Positions 8,931 to 17,724 of a DNA stretch of 64,000 nt are shown here, one piece after another. Origin of the DNA: Croceivirga sp. (GTDB taxonomy: Bacteria > Bacteroidota > Bacteroidia > Flavobacteriales > Flavobacteriaceae); NCBI GenBank assembly GCA_028284935.1, contig JANQQQ010000028.1, positions 31,096 to 95,095 on the forward strand. The letters run 5' to 3'. Position 1 is the stretch's first letter; each line of letters begins with the position of its first letter. A model generated the notes under the pieces. It was not told the DNA's origin. It searched no databases and saw only the letters and a list, made by a program, of their open reading frames with translations. Both the position numbers and the translations under genes were made by a program.

Positions 8931-9959
8931 TTATTTAATCAGTATATTTTTATACCGTTCCAAGTTTTTCAGTGCTATACCCGTTCCCCGAACAACAGCT
9001 CGTAATGGATCCTCGGCAATATAAACGGGTAAATCCGTTTTTTGTGACAGTCTTTTGTCCAACCCCCGCAGCATAGAGCCACCACCGGCCAGATATATCC
9101 CAGTATTATAAATATCTGCTGCCAGTTCAGGGGGGGTTTGGGAGAGCGTTTCCATTACCGCATCTTCCACGCGAAGGATACTCTTGTCCAATGCCTTGGC
9201 AATTTCCCTGTAGGAAACCTGTACCTGTTTGGGCTTACCAGTCAACAAATCCCTGCCTTGAATCAACTTGTCGTCTGGAGGGGTCTGTAAATCTTCCGTT
9301 GCGGAACCAATTTCAATTTTGATTGCCTCAGCCGTGCTTTCACCGACGTAAAGGTTATGCTGGGTGCGCATGTAATAAATGATGTCATTGGTAAAGACAT
9401 CACCTGCAATTTTAACTGATTTGTCACAGACAATTCCACCTAATGCAATAACGGCGATCTCGGTGGTACCACCTCCAATATCCACGATCATGTTTCCTTT
9501 TGGTTGCATGATGTCCAATCCAATACCGATGGCTGCAGCCATGGGCTCATGAATCAAATAGACCTCTTTTCCATTAACGCGCTCAGCGGATTCACGCACT
9601 GCTCGCATTTCCACTTCGGTAATTCCGGATGGAATACAAATGACCATGCGCAAAGCTGGAGGAAACCATTTCTTTTTGAGGGCCGGAATATTTTTGATAA
9701 ACATGTTTATCATTTTTTCCGAGGCATCGAAATCGGCAATCACACCATCCTTCAAGGGACGAATGGTCTTAATGTTCTCATGGGTTTTCCCCTGCATCAT
9801 GCTGGCTTCCCGACCCACGGCAATAATTTTGCCCGAAACCCGGTCACGGGCCACTATGGATGGACTATCAACAACCACTTTGTCCAGATGAATAATGAGG
9901 GTATTAGCAGTACCAAGGTCAATGGCAATTTCCTCGGTCATGAAATCAAAAAATCCCAT
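8931..9959 (-). CDS. mreB: Rod shape-determining actin-like ATPase MreB
   Basis: A 342-residue bacterial actin that forms membrane-associated filaments directing lateral wall synthesis. The nucleotide-binding motifs are visible: phosphate 1 DLGTANTLI near the N-terminus, phosphate 2 DIGGGTTEIAV near residue 160, and the adenosine motif region YLAGGGSMLRG near 290. Length and gene order are standard. A promoter-like box lies in the 54-bp gap after purH, so mreB can be transcribed independently of purH. Confidence 0.97.
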   Translation of the reverse strand: MGFFDFMTEEIAIDLGTANTLIIHLDKVVVDSPSIVARDRVSGKIIAVGREASMMQGKTHENIKTIRPLKDGVIADFDASEKMINMFIKNIPALKKKWFPPALRMVICIPSGITEVEMRAVRESAERVNGKEVYLIHEPMAAAIGIGLDIMQPKGNMIVDIGGGTTEIAVIALGGIVCDKSVKIAGDVFTNDIIYYMRTQHNLYVGESTAEAIKIEIGSATEDLQTPPDDKLIQGRDLLTGKPKQVQVSYREIAKALDKSILRVEDAVMETLSQTPPELAADIYNTGIYLAGGGSMLRGLDKRLSQKTDLPVYIAEDPLRAVVRGTGIALKNLERYKNILIK

Positions 9960-9999
9960 AAAGTTAGTTTAGTATCGGATTAAAGGTAAATTTTATCGG

Positions 10000-10007
10000 C
10001 AAAAGTA
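10000..10007 (-). promoter_or_regulatory. Bacteroidota -7 box before mreB
   Basis: The minus strand reads TACTTTTG (TAnnTTTG) 41 nt before the mreB ATG, in the purH-mreB gap. There is no clear -33 TTTG at the usual distance. Confidence 0.45.
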
Positions 10008-10013
10008 GGAAAA

Positions 10014-11546
10014 TTAATGCTTAAAATGCCGAGTGCCAGTCATTACCATTGATAGCCCATTTTCATTGCAATAATCAATGCTTAATTGGTCCTTTATGGA
10101 CCCGCCGGGTTGTATCACGCTGGTAATTCCGGCCTTATTGGCAATTTCCACACAATCTGGAAAAGGGAAAAACGCATCGCTGGCCATGACCGCCCCATTT
10201 AAATCAAATTCAAAATGGCTGGCCTTGTGGATGGCTTGGTTGAGGGCGTCTACCCTTGAGGTCTGACCTGTACCACTGGCACATAACTGTTTGTTCTTGG
10301 CCAAAACAATAGTGTTTGATTTGGTATGTTTACATAGTTTTGAGGCAAATATTAAATCCTCCAATTCTTGCGCAGTGGGTTTGCTATCGGTTACATAGCT
10401 CAAATCTTCGATAGCATCCGTTTTCGCATCTTTTTCTTGCAATAATGCCCCGTTCAAACAGGTTCTGACCAACATTTTGGGGAGTTCCACTGGTTTTTGA
10501 ACAAGAATGATACGGTTCTTCTTACCTTTTAAGATTTCCAAGGCTTCTTGGGAATAGGAAGGTGCAATGACGACTTCACAGAACAATTGGTGGATTTCTT
10601 CCGCGGTCTCTTTGTCAATTTCCGTATTGGCAATTAAAATACCTCCAAAGGCTGAAACAGGATCTCCCGCCAAAGCATCAATGTAGGCTTGTTTTATAGT
10701 AGCCCTTGTGGCCAGGCCGCAGGCATTGTTGTGCTTTAAAATGGCGAACGTTGGGGCATCATTTTTAAATTCTTCCATGAGGTTGACAGCGGCATCAACA
10801 TCCAGCAAATTATTATAGGAGAGCTCTTTTCCATGAAGTTTGTCAAACATAGCCTCAAAATCGCCAAAGAAAAATCCTTGTTGATGGGGGTTCTCCCCAT
10901 AACGTAAGACTTTGCCCTGGGTTTCACTGAATTTTAGGGCTGCTTGTTCATGGTCTTTGTTGAAATAGTTGAAAATTGCGCAGTCATAGTGTGATGAAAT
11001 ATTGAAAGCTTTTGTAGCAAACCATTTTCTGTCCTCCAAAGAGGTTTCCCCGTTCCCTGCGGAAATGAGCTCCAGAAAGCGATTATAATCTTCCATTGAG
11101 GAAACGCAGAGCACGTCTTTGTAGTTTTTTGCCGCAGCGCGAATTAAAGAGATGCCCCCTATATCAATTTTCTCAATGATGTCCTGTTCTGAAGCGCCGC
11201 TGGCAACGGTTTTTTCAAAGGGATACAAATCAACAATAACAATATCCAATTGTGGAATATTAAATTCCTCCATTTGAGCCACGTCACCCTCATTGTCCTG
11301 ACGGTTCAAAATGCCCCCAAAAACCTTGGGGTGCAAGGTTTTTACCCGGCCCCCTAAAATGGACGGATAGCTCGTTACATCCTCAACGGCGACTACATTA
11401 ATGCCCAAATCCTTGATGAACTTTTCGGTGCCTCCCGTGGAATAAAGGGTAACCCCCAGCTCATCTAACTTTTTTACTATAGGTTCAAGACCGTCTTTAT
11501 GAAAAACGGAAATAAGGGCAGCCGAAGCTTTTTTGGTAGTACTCAT
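10014..11546 (-). CDS. purH: Bifunctional AICAR formyltransferase / IMP cyclohydrolase
   Basis: A 510-residue enzyme for the last two steps of de novo IMP synthesis. The N-terminal MGS-like cyclohydrolase domain (STGGTEKFI, VTSYPSILGGRVKTLHPKV) covers about residues 1-190. The C-terminal formyltransferase domain has the catalytic Lys-His pair in LKHNNACG and the RYGENPHQQ segment. Length is normal for the family. It is the first gene upstream of the mre operon, a gene order seen in other flavobacteria. A promoter box and an inverted repeat lie just upstream. Confidence 0.97.
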   Translation of the reverse strand: MSTTKKASAALISVFHKDGLEPIVKKLDELGVTLYSTGGTEKFIKDLGINVVAVEDVTSYPSILGGRVKTLHPKVFGGILNRQDNEGDVAQMEEFNIPQLDIVIVDLYPFEKTVASGASEQDIIEKIDIGGISLIRAAAKNYKDVLCVSSMEDYNRFLELISAGNGETSLEDRKWFATKAFNISSHYDCAIFNYFNKDHEQAALKFSETQGKVLRYGENPHQQGFFFGDFEAMFDKLHGKELSYNNLLDVDAAVNLMEEFKNDAPTFAILKHNNACGLATRATIKQAYIDALAGDPVSAFGGILIANTEIDKETAEEIHQLFCEVVIAPSYSQEALEILKGKKNRIILVQKPVELPKMLVRTCLNGALLQEKDAKTDAIEDLSYVTDSKPTAQELEDLIFASKLCKHTKSNTIVLAKNKQLCASGTGQTSRVDALNQAIHKASHFEFDLNGAVMASDAFFPFPDCVEIANKAGITSVIQPGGSIKDQLSIDYCNENGLSMVMTGTRHFKH

Positions 11547-11575
11547 GGGTGTTTCAGTTGGAAAATTGGAAAAGC

Positions 11576-11612
11576 CAAAAGTACTTTTTTTGCCTCCTGA
11601 TGTAAAGTCAGG
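11576..11612 (-). promoter_or_regulatory. purH promoter box with adjacent inverted repeat
   Basis: The minus strand has TACTTTTG (11576-11583) 29 nt before the purH ATG. Upstream of it is a perfect inverted repeat CCTGA-N7-TCAGG (11596-11612), placed where the -33 region would be. It could be an operator; no regulator is identified. Confidence 0.45.
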
Positions 11613-11635
11613 TTATCAACAATTTAGGGCAAGTT

Positions 11636-12088
11636 TTAAAGAATTCTGACTACTTGCCCATTCACCCATTCCAAAAAACGTTCGTCAGCTTCAGAAAAGG
11701 GGTCGGCGGTATTGGAATCGATGTCGATTTGCCCAATATTTTCGCCATTCTTGAACATAGGCACCACAATTTCGGATTTTACGGTTAGACTGCAGGCAAT
11801 ATAATTGTCCTGGGCATGTACATCAGGGACAACAAAGTTTTGATTGCTTTCCGCCACTTGACCACAGATGCCTTTGCCAAAAGGGATGATGGTATGGTCC
11901 GTAGGTTCCCCCACGTAGGGACCAAGTTTTAATTCACGTTTGTCGCCATTTTTAAAATAGAACCCAACCCAATCGTAGTAGTCTATGCTATCGCTAAGCA
12001 ATTGGCAAATCTGCTGCATTTTTTCATTTGAATTCCGGTGTGATTCAGAAATAATTTGTTCAACTTTGGTTTTCAGTGACTCAAACAT
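11636..12088 (-). CDS. GAF-domain protein, probable free methionine-(R)-sulfoxide reductase
   Basis: A 150-residue single GAF domain. Free methionine-R-sulfoxide reductases are stand-alone GAF proteins with redox Cys residues in a GxCG motif and an IAC motif. Both are present here (GKGICGQVAE, and YIACS followed by SEIVVP), as is the GxxDIDS-type segment IGQIDIDSN. The third Cys found about ten residues after the first in the E. coli enzyme is not seen. The role would be repair of oxidised free methionine in the cytoplasm. It is a single gene downstream of the MG2-type gene. Confidence 0.82.
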   Translation of the reverse strand: MFESLKTKVEQIISESHRNSNEKMQQICQLLSDSIDYYDWVGFYFKNGDKRELKLGPYVGEPTDHTIIPFGKGICGQVAESNQNFVVPDVHAQDNYIACSLTVKSEIVVPMFKNGENIGQIDIDSNTADPFSEADERFLEWVNGQVVRIL

Positions 12089-12152
12089 GGATGAAATAAT
12101 TGAACGGTAAAAGTCGTTGAAAATTCAAAAAATTACAATACAATTTTCTTTA

Positions 12153-14519
12153 TCAAGGTTTATTCAAAGCGATTAAATGATTCTCAGAAATTATTTTTCC
12201 CGAATCAGAATATCCTTCTATGACAACCATAATTTTATTTTCGTTTTCGACAGGCACTTTAAAACTTAATGATTTGAAATTGCTTTTAGCCTTTATGGAT
12301 TTCCAGCCCAACACCCCAAAATGCTTAAATCCGGTGTTGTTCGTTTCAAAATAATTGGGGCGTCTAAATTGCTTTGGTGAATCAAAACCTTTATCAACGA
12401 TAATTTCTTTAGTTATTTTTTCGCTTGCTGGAAGCGGACGATTAATGTATTTCTCATTGGTAAAAACTACTACTAAGGCAGAACAACTATTGGAGCGATC
12501 CCAATATATTTCATCAATGAACTCCATCCGGGTTTCTTGATAAATATCTATGTAAGGGTTAAAAACACCATTAAAGATAATTGAAGGAAAAATATAACCA
12601 CATCGCTGTGTCCTATTTGCTAACTGAATGGTACCTGCCCTTCTGATATCGTAAAAAAATGGGCTAATGGGAATGTCATAAAAACCTTGATTTCTAACGA
12701 ATTCTTTTAGGGTTTTCAAACCAATTGTACTATCAACCTTTACACCAAAGAATGAAGGAAAAAAATGTTGATAGGTCATTTTTTTTGCCTTAACAGTGAC
12801 CTCATCCAGTTGTTGAATATTTGTGCCTATGCCCGAAAGAGAGAAATATTCGTCAGCGAATTCTTTTGATTTATGGACGTGATTCGTCTTGAATCGATGT
12901 CTAAAGCTGGCAATAACAGGTTTAATCGTATAATTGAAATTGGCTTTGTGGGGCTTTTCATCCTCTCCTATCATTGAAAGATTTAGTTTGCTGCCTTTGG
13001 CCAATATCAATTCCTTAAAACTAAATCTACCTTCTAAAACTTCGGTATTAATCAACAGTTCGTTTTCCTTTGAAAAAAGGACCACGTTCTTTGGCTTGAT
13101 TTTTTTGTTGTGTGGCTCTACAATCCCTTCAATGCCGCCGGTAAATGTATTGGACGTTGGGACAGTAAGGTTTTTGTTAAGAGCCATCCTAAAATCATAT
13201 TTTGGTTTGGCCATAACGGTAATTTGATCAATAAAACTTAAATCTTCCAATGAAATTAGGTCCTTAGTCCACAAAAAACGCCAATCCGGTCCAGGAAAGT
13301 AGGGTTCCAAATGATGCGTAAAAAAAGCTCTCTTTCTAAATCGTTGTGATTTGGTATCCCCAGGCAATATGGAAATACTTAAATTTTGTTCCTTGGCTTT
13401 TGATTTATTACGGAAGTTCAAGGAAAGTTGAACGGAATCACTTACTTGAGCGCTTTTGATAATGTCAAACTTCTTGGATTCCAACTCCGAATTGTGAAAG
13501 AACAACCTTTCTGCATATACTTTTCCTTTGCCATCAACAACGGTAGCTGTAATCATTCCTTTTGGGAGTGCATCGTAATCCACTTTAAACTGGGATTGGC
13601 CGGTTTTGGGACTTGGCACAACAGGCATACCAATGACACTTTTATCTTTATGAATAAGTAGTGTAAGACGTCCTAATTTTTGATGCTCATTAAATCTTTT
13701 ATCAGATACCTTTAGAACAATTTCTTTCTTCAGCGGATTTCTGGTAAAAGCCAAGGTAACACCCTCTGTAGCAACGTTTGGTAACTTTTTCTCTAAAATT
13801 TCTCCTTTAAGGAATAGCCTTAAGCGATAGCTTTGAGCATATTCGGGAATAAGCGAGAACGTACCAAAACCGTAACCGTTAAAACTAATCTTTGAGATTC
13901 GCTTGTTTTCGGCATTAAGTAGTACAACAGAATCAGGGACTAAGGTTCTTCCCATCCCATCGATGGTACGAACCGTACACTTTCCAAAAACACCCGTAAG
14001 TAAATGACCGCCCTCTGGAGCAATTACAATCTCTGGATTTCCACTTTTTTTTACATAATCATAGTTTACAAAATCATTGGCTGAAAAATTGTTGATTAGG
14101 ATTGGAAATTTGGAAGAGTCATCTTCTTCAAAATTTTGCATTGAAGCAGTATAGGCTTGTAAAAAGTATAACCCTGAAGCAAGGGAATTTGGTAAAAGCA
14201 GGTCACCTCTTCCTAAACCATCGGCATACAATATAGTTTTCTGTGCTATGATTTCCCCATTTCCATTGATCAAGTCCACGTAGACGAATTCTCTTTCTTC
14301 ACTAGGTAAATTAAGGGTCTTGTTAAAAATATATGTGCTGAACCAAACATGTTCTCCAGTAAAAAAAACCGTCTTGTTCAAATGCAAGTGCACACTTTTT
14401 CTATCTGTTTTAAAATAGTTTTCATACTGCTGAATGATGCTTTCTGTCTCAAAGGAGTTCTTCTGTGCAATTGCTTGAAAATGAATTAACATCGTTAATG
14501 AAAGGAGAAGTTTTTTCAT
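12153..14519 (-). CDS. Secreted MG2-type protein with carboxypeptidase-regulatory-like and degenerate TonB-plug-like parts
   Basis: A 788-residue exported protein (signal MKKLLLSLTMLIHFQAIAQ) with no assigned function. The N-terminal part (LHLNKTVFFTGEHVWFSTY, then LPNSLASGLYFLQAYT) resembles the macroglobulin MG2 domains common in Bacteroidota surface proteins. Near residues 455-530 there is a CarboxypepD-regulatory/CNA-B-like fold (IEGIVEPHNKKIKPKNVVLF). After about 580, LDEVTVKAKK and a PSIIFNG segment recall a TonB-receptor plug, but no beta barrel follows. Expected in the periplasm or at the cell surface. It is transcribed alone. Role unknown. Confidence 0.75.
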   Translation of the reverse strand: MKKLLLSLTMLIHFQAIAQKNSFETESIIQQYENYFKTDRKSVHLHLNKTVFFTGEHVWFSTYIFNKTLNLPSEEREFVYVDLINGNGEIIAQKTILYADGLGRGDLLLPNSLASGLYFLQAYTASMQNFEEDDSSKFPILINNFSANDFVNYDYVKKSGNPEIVIAPEGGHLLTGVFGKCTVRTIDGMGRTLVPDSVVLLNAENKRISKISFNGYGFGTFSLIPEYAQSYRLRLFLKGEILEKKLPNVATEGVTLAFTRNPLKKEIVLKVSDKRFNEHQKLGRLTLLIHKDKSVIGMPVVPSPKTGQSQFKVDYDALPKGMITATVVDGKGKVYAERLFFHNSELESKKFDIIKSAQVSDSVQLSLNFRNKSKAKEQNLSISILPGDTKSQRFRKRAFFTHHLEPYFPGPDWRFLWTKDLISLEDLSFIDQITVMAKPKYDFRMALNKNLTVPTSNTFTGGIEGIVEPHNKKIKPKNVVLFSKENELLINTEVLEGRFSFKELILAKGSKLNLSMIGEDEKPHKANFNYTIKPVIASFRHRFKTNHVHKSKEFADEYFSLSGIGTNIQQLDEVTVKAKKMTYQHFFPSFFGVKVDSTIGLKTLKEFVRNQGFYDIPISPFFYDIRRAGTIQLANRTQRCGYIFPSIIFNGVFNPYIDIYQETRMEFIDEIYWDRSNSCSALVVVFTNEKYINRPLPASEKITKEIIVDKGFDSPKQFRRPNYFETNNTGFKHFGVLGWKSIKAKSNFKSLSFKVPVENENKIMVVIEGYSDSGKIISENHLIALNKP

Positions 14520-14605
14520 TTTGGCCTTTTCTTAAAAATAGAACATTTACAATGCTCATTTTTGAAATGAATTGTTAAAACTCAAGAAATCAAAAGGATA
14601 AAAAC

Positions 14606-14613
14606 TAACTTTG
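14606..14613 (+). promoter_or_regulatory. Bacteroidota -7 box directly before the HYC_CC_PP gene
   Basis: TAACTTTG (TAnnTTTG) ends only 4 nt before the GTG start codon at 14618. Transcription would begin at or within a few bases of the start codon, which suggests a leaderless or nearly leaderless mRNA. Confidence 0.5.
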
Positions 14614-14617
14614 CCTT

Positions 14618-15028
14618 GTGAAGGAAAAATTGTTGCGGTTACTTTCTCCCCCCCTTGCGGCGCTGTTGGTGCTTTCTACGATTTCATGGTCGGTAGAGAA
14701 GCATCTATGTATGGGTCGTGTCATGGACATTGCTTTCTTTCACCAGACCGATGGCTGTGGTATGGAAGAGGCTATGGTATTAATGGGAAAAACCGCATCC
14801 GATATGGGTTGCTGCGGTAATGAATCCTTTACCTTGGAAGGCCAAGATGACCTACAGCAGTCTTGGGAGGAACTTGACGTGGATGCCCAACAGTTTTTGG
14901 TTGCTTTCGCATATTCGTTTCTGGAAATACTGTCCCAATCCATGGGAGAGGATGTTCCCAAAACCATTTATCCACCCCCTTTATTGGTGCAGGATTTGAA
15001 TATTTTGCACGACGTCTTTTTGATTTGA
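14618..15028 (+). CDS. HYC_CC_PP family protein, probable metal-related envelope protein
   Basis: A 136-residue protein with an N-terminal signal/anchor (LLRLLSPPLAALLVLSTISW). It is followed by the family landmarks: His-x-Cys (EKHLCMG), a Cys pair (MGCCGNE) and a proline pair near the C-terminus (YPPPLL). The family name comes from these motifs; its biochemical role is not established. The Cys/His pattern and its place before a TonB receptor and two heavy-metal-associated proteins suggest metal binding or metal-linked redox work in the envelope. The start is GTG; the signal sequence requires this or a very close start. Confidence 0.78.
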   Translation: MKEKLLRLLSPPLAALLVLSTISWSVEKHLCMGRVMDIAFFHQTDGCGMEEAMVLMGKTASDMGCCGNESFTLEGQDDLQQSWEELDVDAQQFLVAFAYSFLEILSQSMGEDVPKTIYPPPLLVQDLNILHDVFLI

Positions 15029-15092
15029 TTTGTTCCTGAACGGGCATGTATTTGCCGTTGAATAAGGAGTCAAATATCAAATCTACAATGCA

Positions 15093-17336
15093 ATGAAATC
15101 ATATGTTTATTTAGGAACCCTTCTGATTGGGAGTATCCTATCGACCGCTGCCCAAGAAAAAGTAGAGGGTATGGTCATGGAAGCCAATAATGAAGGAAAG
15201 CATATCGGCCTACCGGGTGCCAATGTATATTGGTTGAATTCGCCTGTAGGCACAATTACAAATAGCGATGGCCTATTTTCCATACCGTACAGCAAAGCCT
15301 ACAACAAGCTTATTATCAGTTATGTTGGTTTTGAAACGGATACGTTAACCATCAATGAACCCAGGACGGTGCACCACTGGCTAAAATCTTCCAATCAATT
15401 GGATGAGGTTACTGTTGAACAAGAACGGGAGGCACTTCAAAAGACCTATTTTTCAGCCCAAAATGTGGTGACTGTCAACAGTGCCGAATTATTGAAGGCA
15501 GCTTGCTGCAACCTTTCCGAAAGTTTTGAGACCAATCCAGCCATTGATGTAAATTTCAATAATGCTTTGAATGGGACGAAACAGATTCAAATGTTAGGGT
15601 TAACGAGCCCCTATTTATTGATTACCGAAGAGAACATTCCCATGGTGCGTGGCGCATCACAAACCTATGGATTGACCTTTACCCCAGGGACTTGGGTAGA
15701 AAGCATTCAAATTACCAAAGGCGCTGGTAGTGTGGTCAACGGTTTTGAAAGTATTTCAGGGCAGATCAATACCGAATTGGCAAAACCTCTGACGGATATC
15801 CCACTTTTTGTGAACGGCTACGCCAACTTAAATGGAAGGTTGGAATTGAATACCCACTTGAATTATAAGTTATCGGAAAAACTGAGCACAGGACTGTATT
15901 TACACGCTAATGAACGTCCGTTTGAGGTGGATAACAACGAGGATGGGTTTTTGGACATTCCTTTGGCCAGTCAAATCAATGTTTTGAACCGGTGGCAATA
16001 TCAAAACCCGGAAAAAGGATGGGTAAGTTTTTTCAACCTAAGATTTTTGAATGATGAAAAACAAGTAGGGCAGACCGATTTTAATCCTGATATGGATAGG
16101 TTCACGGCCAATGCCTGGGGCGGCGAAATCGACACCAAGCGTTTTGATACTTCCTTAAAATTGGGTTATGTCTTTCCAGAATTACCCTTTCAGAGCTTTG
16201 GTTTTCAGGCGGCCTATAGCAACCACCAACAGGAGTCCTACTACGGATTCAACGTTTATGATATTGACCATGAGAGTATCTACTCCAACCTTATTTTCAA
16301 CTCTATTATTGGTAGTACAATGCATAAGTTTAAAGCGGGATTGACCTTTGCATATGATAATTATGTAGAGTTGGTAAATAACATCAATTTTGAGCGTTCG
16401 GATAATTCTGCGGGAGCTTTCTTTGAATACAGCTACGATAACTTGGAAAAGGTGAGTCTTACCGCCGGACTTCGATTTGACACCCATAACCGCTTGGGGA
16501 ATTTTTTCACTCCTAGGTTTCATATTCGATACACGCCATGGGAGCGGGGGAGTTTGCGGGGCTCTTTTGGAATTGGGCGTAGAGCGGCGAATATTTTTGC
16601 CGAGAACCAACAATTGTTTGGTTCATCAAGGGCTATCCAACTTTTAGGCAATGATGGGCCGGTTTATGGTTTTGAACCGGAAAAGGCCACTAATTTTGGG
16701 TTAAGTTTTATCCAAGGCTTCAATTTGTTTGAACGTCAGGGAAATGTCTCCATCGATTTTTATCGAACTGATTTTGAAAATCAGGTCGTTGTGGATTGGG
16801 AAAACCCTAGGGAAATCACGTTTACCAATCTGGATGGGGAAAGTTATGCCAACAGCCTGCAAATTGAGCTGAATCATGAGCTATTGCCGAATCTTGATTT
16901 GCGAGCGGCTTATAAATTTTACGACGTAAAGACCCAATATCAAACAGGATTGCTTCAACGACCTTTGGTGGCTCAAAATCGATTTTTTGCCAATTTGGGC
17001 TATGAAACCGAATTAAAGCAGAACGGAAGTCAATGGCGTTTTGACTATACCTTGCACACTATTGGGGAACAACGTTTGCCTAGCACTGACGCTAATCCCC
17101 TTCCACTCCAATTGAGTGATTTTGTGGATGGCTATAGTTTGATGAATGCCCAGATTACCAAGGTGTTTTCAAAAAAATTTGAGGTGTATCTGGGCGGTGA
17201 AAACCTAACCGGTGTAACGCAACCCAACCCTGTTTTGGGAGCAATGGACCCCTTTGGTGCAAATTTTGATACTACTATTGTATATGCCCCTATTTTGGGT
17301 AGAATGGTATACGCAGGATTTCGATTTAAATCTTAA
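15093..17336 (+). CDS. TonB-dependent outer-membrane receptor, probably metal or metallophore related
   Basis: A 747-residue receptor with signal peptide, an N-terminal carboxypeptidase-regulatory-like domain (GLPGANVYW, IPYSKAYNKLIISYVGF), a plug domain near residues 120-230 and a beta barrel to the C-terminus. The last residues, VYAGFRFKS, end in the usual aromatic-rich strand. The plug carries an unusual Cys pair (KAACCNLSESFE), seen in receptors linked to heavy-metal-associated proteins. It lies 64 bp after the HYC_CC_PP gene and 28 bp before the secreted HMA gene, so the four genes are probably one operon. The substrate is not known; copper or another soft metal is an inference from context. 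Confidence 0.88.
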   Translation: MKSYVYLGTLLIGSILSTAAQEKVEGMVMEANNEGKHIGLPGANVYWLNSPVGTITNSDGLFSIPYSKAYNKLIISYVGFETDTLTINEPRTVHHWLKSSNQLDEVTVEQEREALQKTYFSAQNVVTVNSAELLKAACCNLSESFETNPAIDVNFNNALNGTKQIQMLGLTSPYLLITEENIPMVRGASQTYGLTFTPGTWVESIQITKGAGSVVNGFESISGQINTELAKPLTDIPLFVNGYANLNGRLELNTHLNYKLSEKLSTGLYLHANERPFEVDNNEDGFLDIPLASQINVLNRWQYQNPEKGWVSFFNLRFLNDEKQVGQTDFNPDMDRFTANAWGGEIDTKRFDTSLKLGYVFPELPFQSFGFQAAYSNHQQESYYGFNVYDIDHESIYSNLIFNSIIGSTMHKFKAGLTFAYDNYVELVNNINFERSDNSAGAFFEYSYDNLEKVSLTAGLRFDTHNRLGNFFTPRFHIRYTPWERGSLRGSFGIGRRAANIFAENQQLFGSSRAIQLLGNDGPVYGFEPEKATNFGLSFIQGFNLFERQGNVSIDFYRTDFENQVVVDWENPREITFTNLDGESYANSLQIELNHELLPNLDLRAAYKFYDVKTQYQTGLLQRPLVAQNRFFANLGYETELKQNGSQWRFDYTLHTIGEQRLPSTDANPLPLQLSDFVDGYSLMNAQITKVFSKKFEVYLGGENLTGVTQPNPVLGAMDPFGANFDTTIVYAPILGRMVYAGFRFKS

Positions 17337-17364
17337 ATTAATAACATAATAAAAAAATAGAATA

Positions 17365-17724
17365 ATGAAAACTTTTGCAGCTACTGGTCTTTTTCTAATA
17401 ATGAGTGTCTTGTCCTTTTCACAAGACAAGAACAAGAAAATGAATTTCGAGGTCGATGGGGTGTGTGAAATGTGCAAAATGCGAATTGAAAAAGCGGCAC
17501 TGGGGGTTCCTGGGGTAAAATTTGCCTCATGGGATATCCCAACCCATCAACTATCACTAGTTGTTGACGAACGAAAGACCAACTCCATGGAAATTAAAAC
17601 GGCCTTAGTGGCTGCGGGACATGATACTAAAGAGCTCAAAGCAACACAGGAGGCTTATGATAACATACATCCTTGTTGTAAGTATCGGGAGGATGATACG
17701 GACCACAGTGAAAAGCACCATTGA
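17365..17724 (+). CDS. Secreted heavy-metal-associated (HMA) domain protein
   Basis: A 119-residue protein with a signal peptide (TFAATGLFLIMSVLSFSQ) and one HMA ferredoxin-like domain. The domain has a CxxC metal site in GVCEMCKMRIEKA rather than the common MTCxxC. The C-terminal tail adds HPCCKY and a His-rich end (HSEKHH), which gives several extra soft-metal ligands. Probably a periplasmic metal chaperone that takes metal from, or gives it to, the adjacent receptor and membrane protein. It overlaps the next gene by one base (TGATG). Confidence 0.85.
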   Translation: MKTFAATGLFLIMSVLSFSQDKNKKMNFEVDGVCEMCKMRIEKAALGVPGVKFASWDIPTHQLSLVVDERKTNSMEIKTALVAAGHDTKELKATQEAYDNIHPCCKYREDDTDHSEKHH

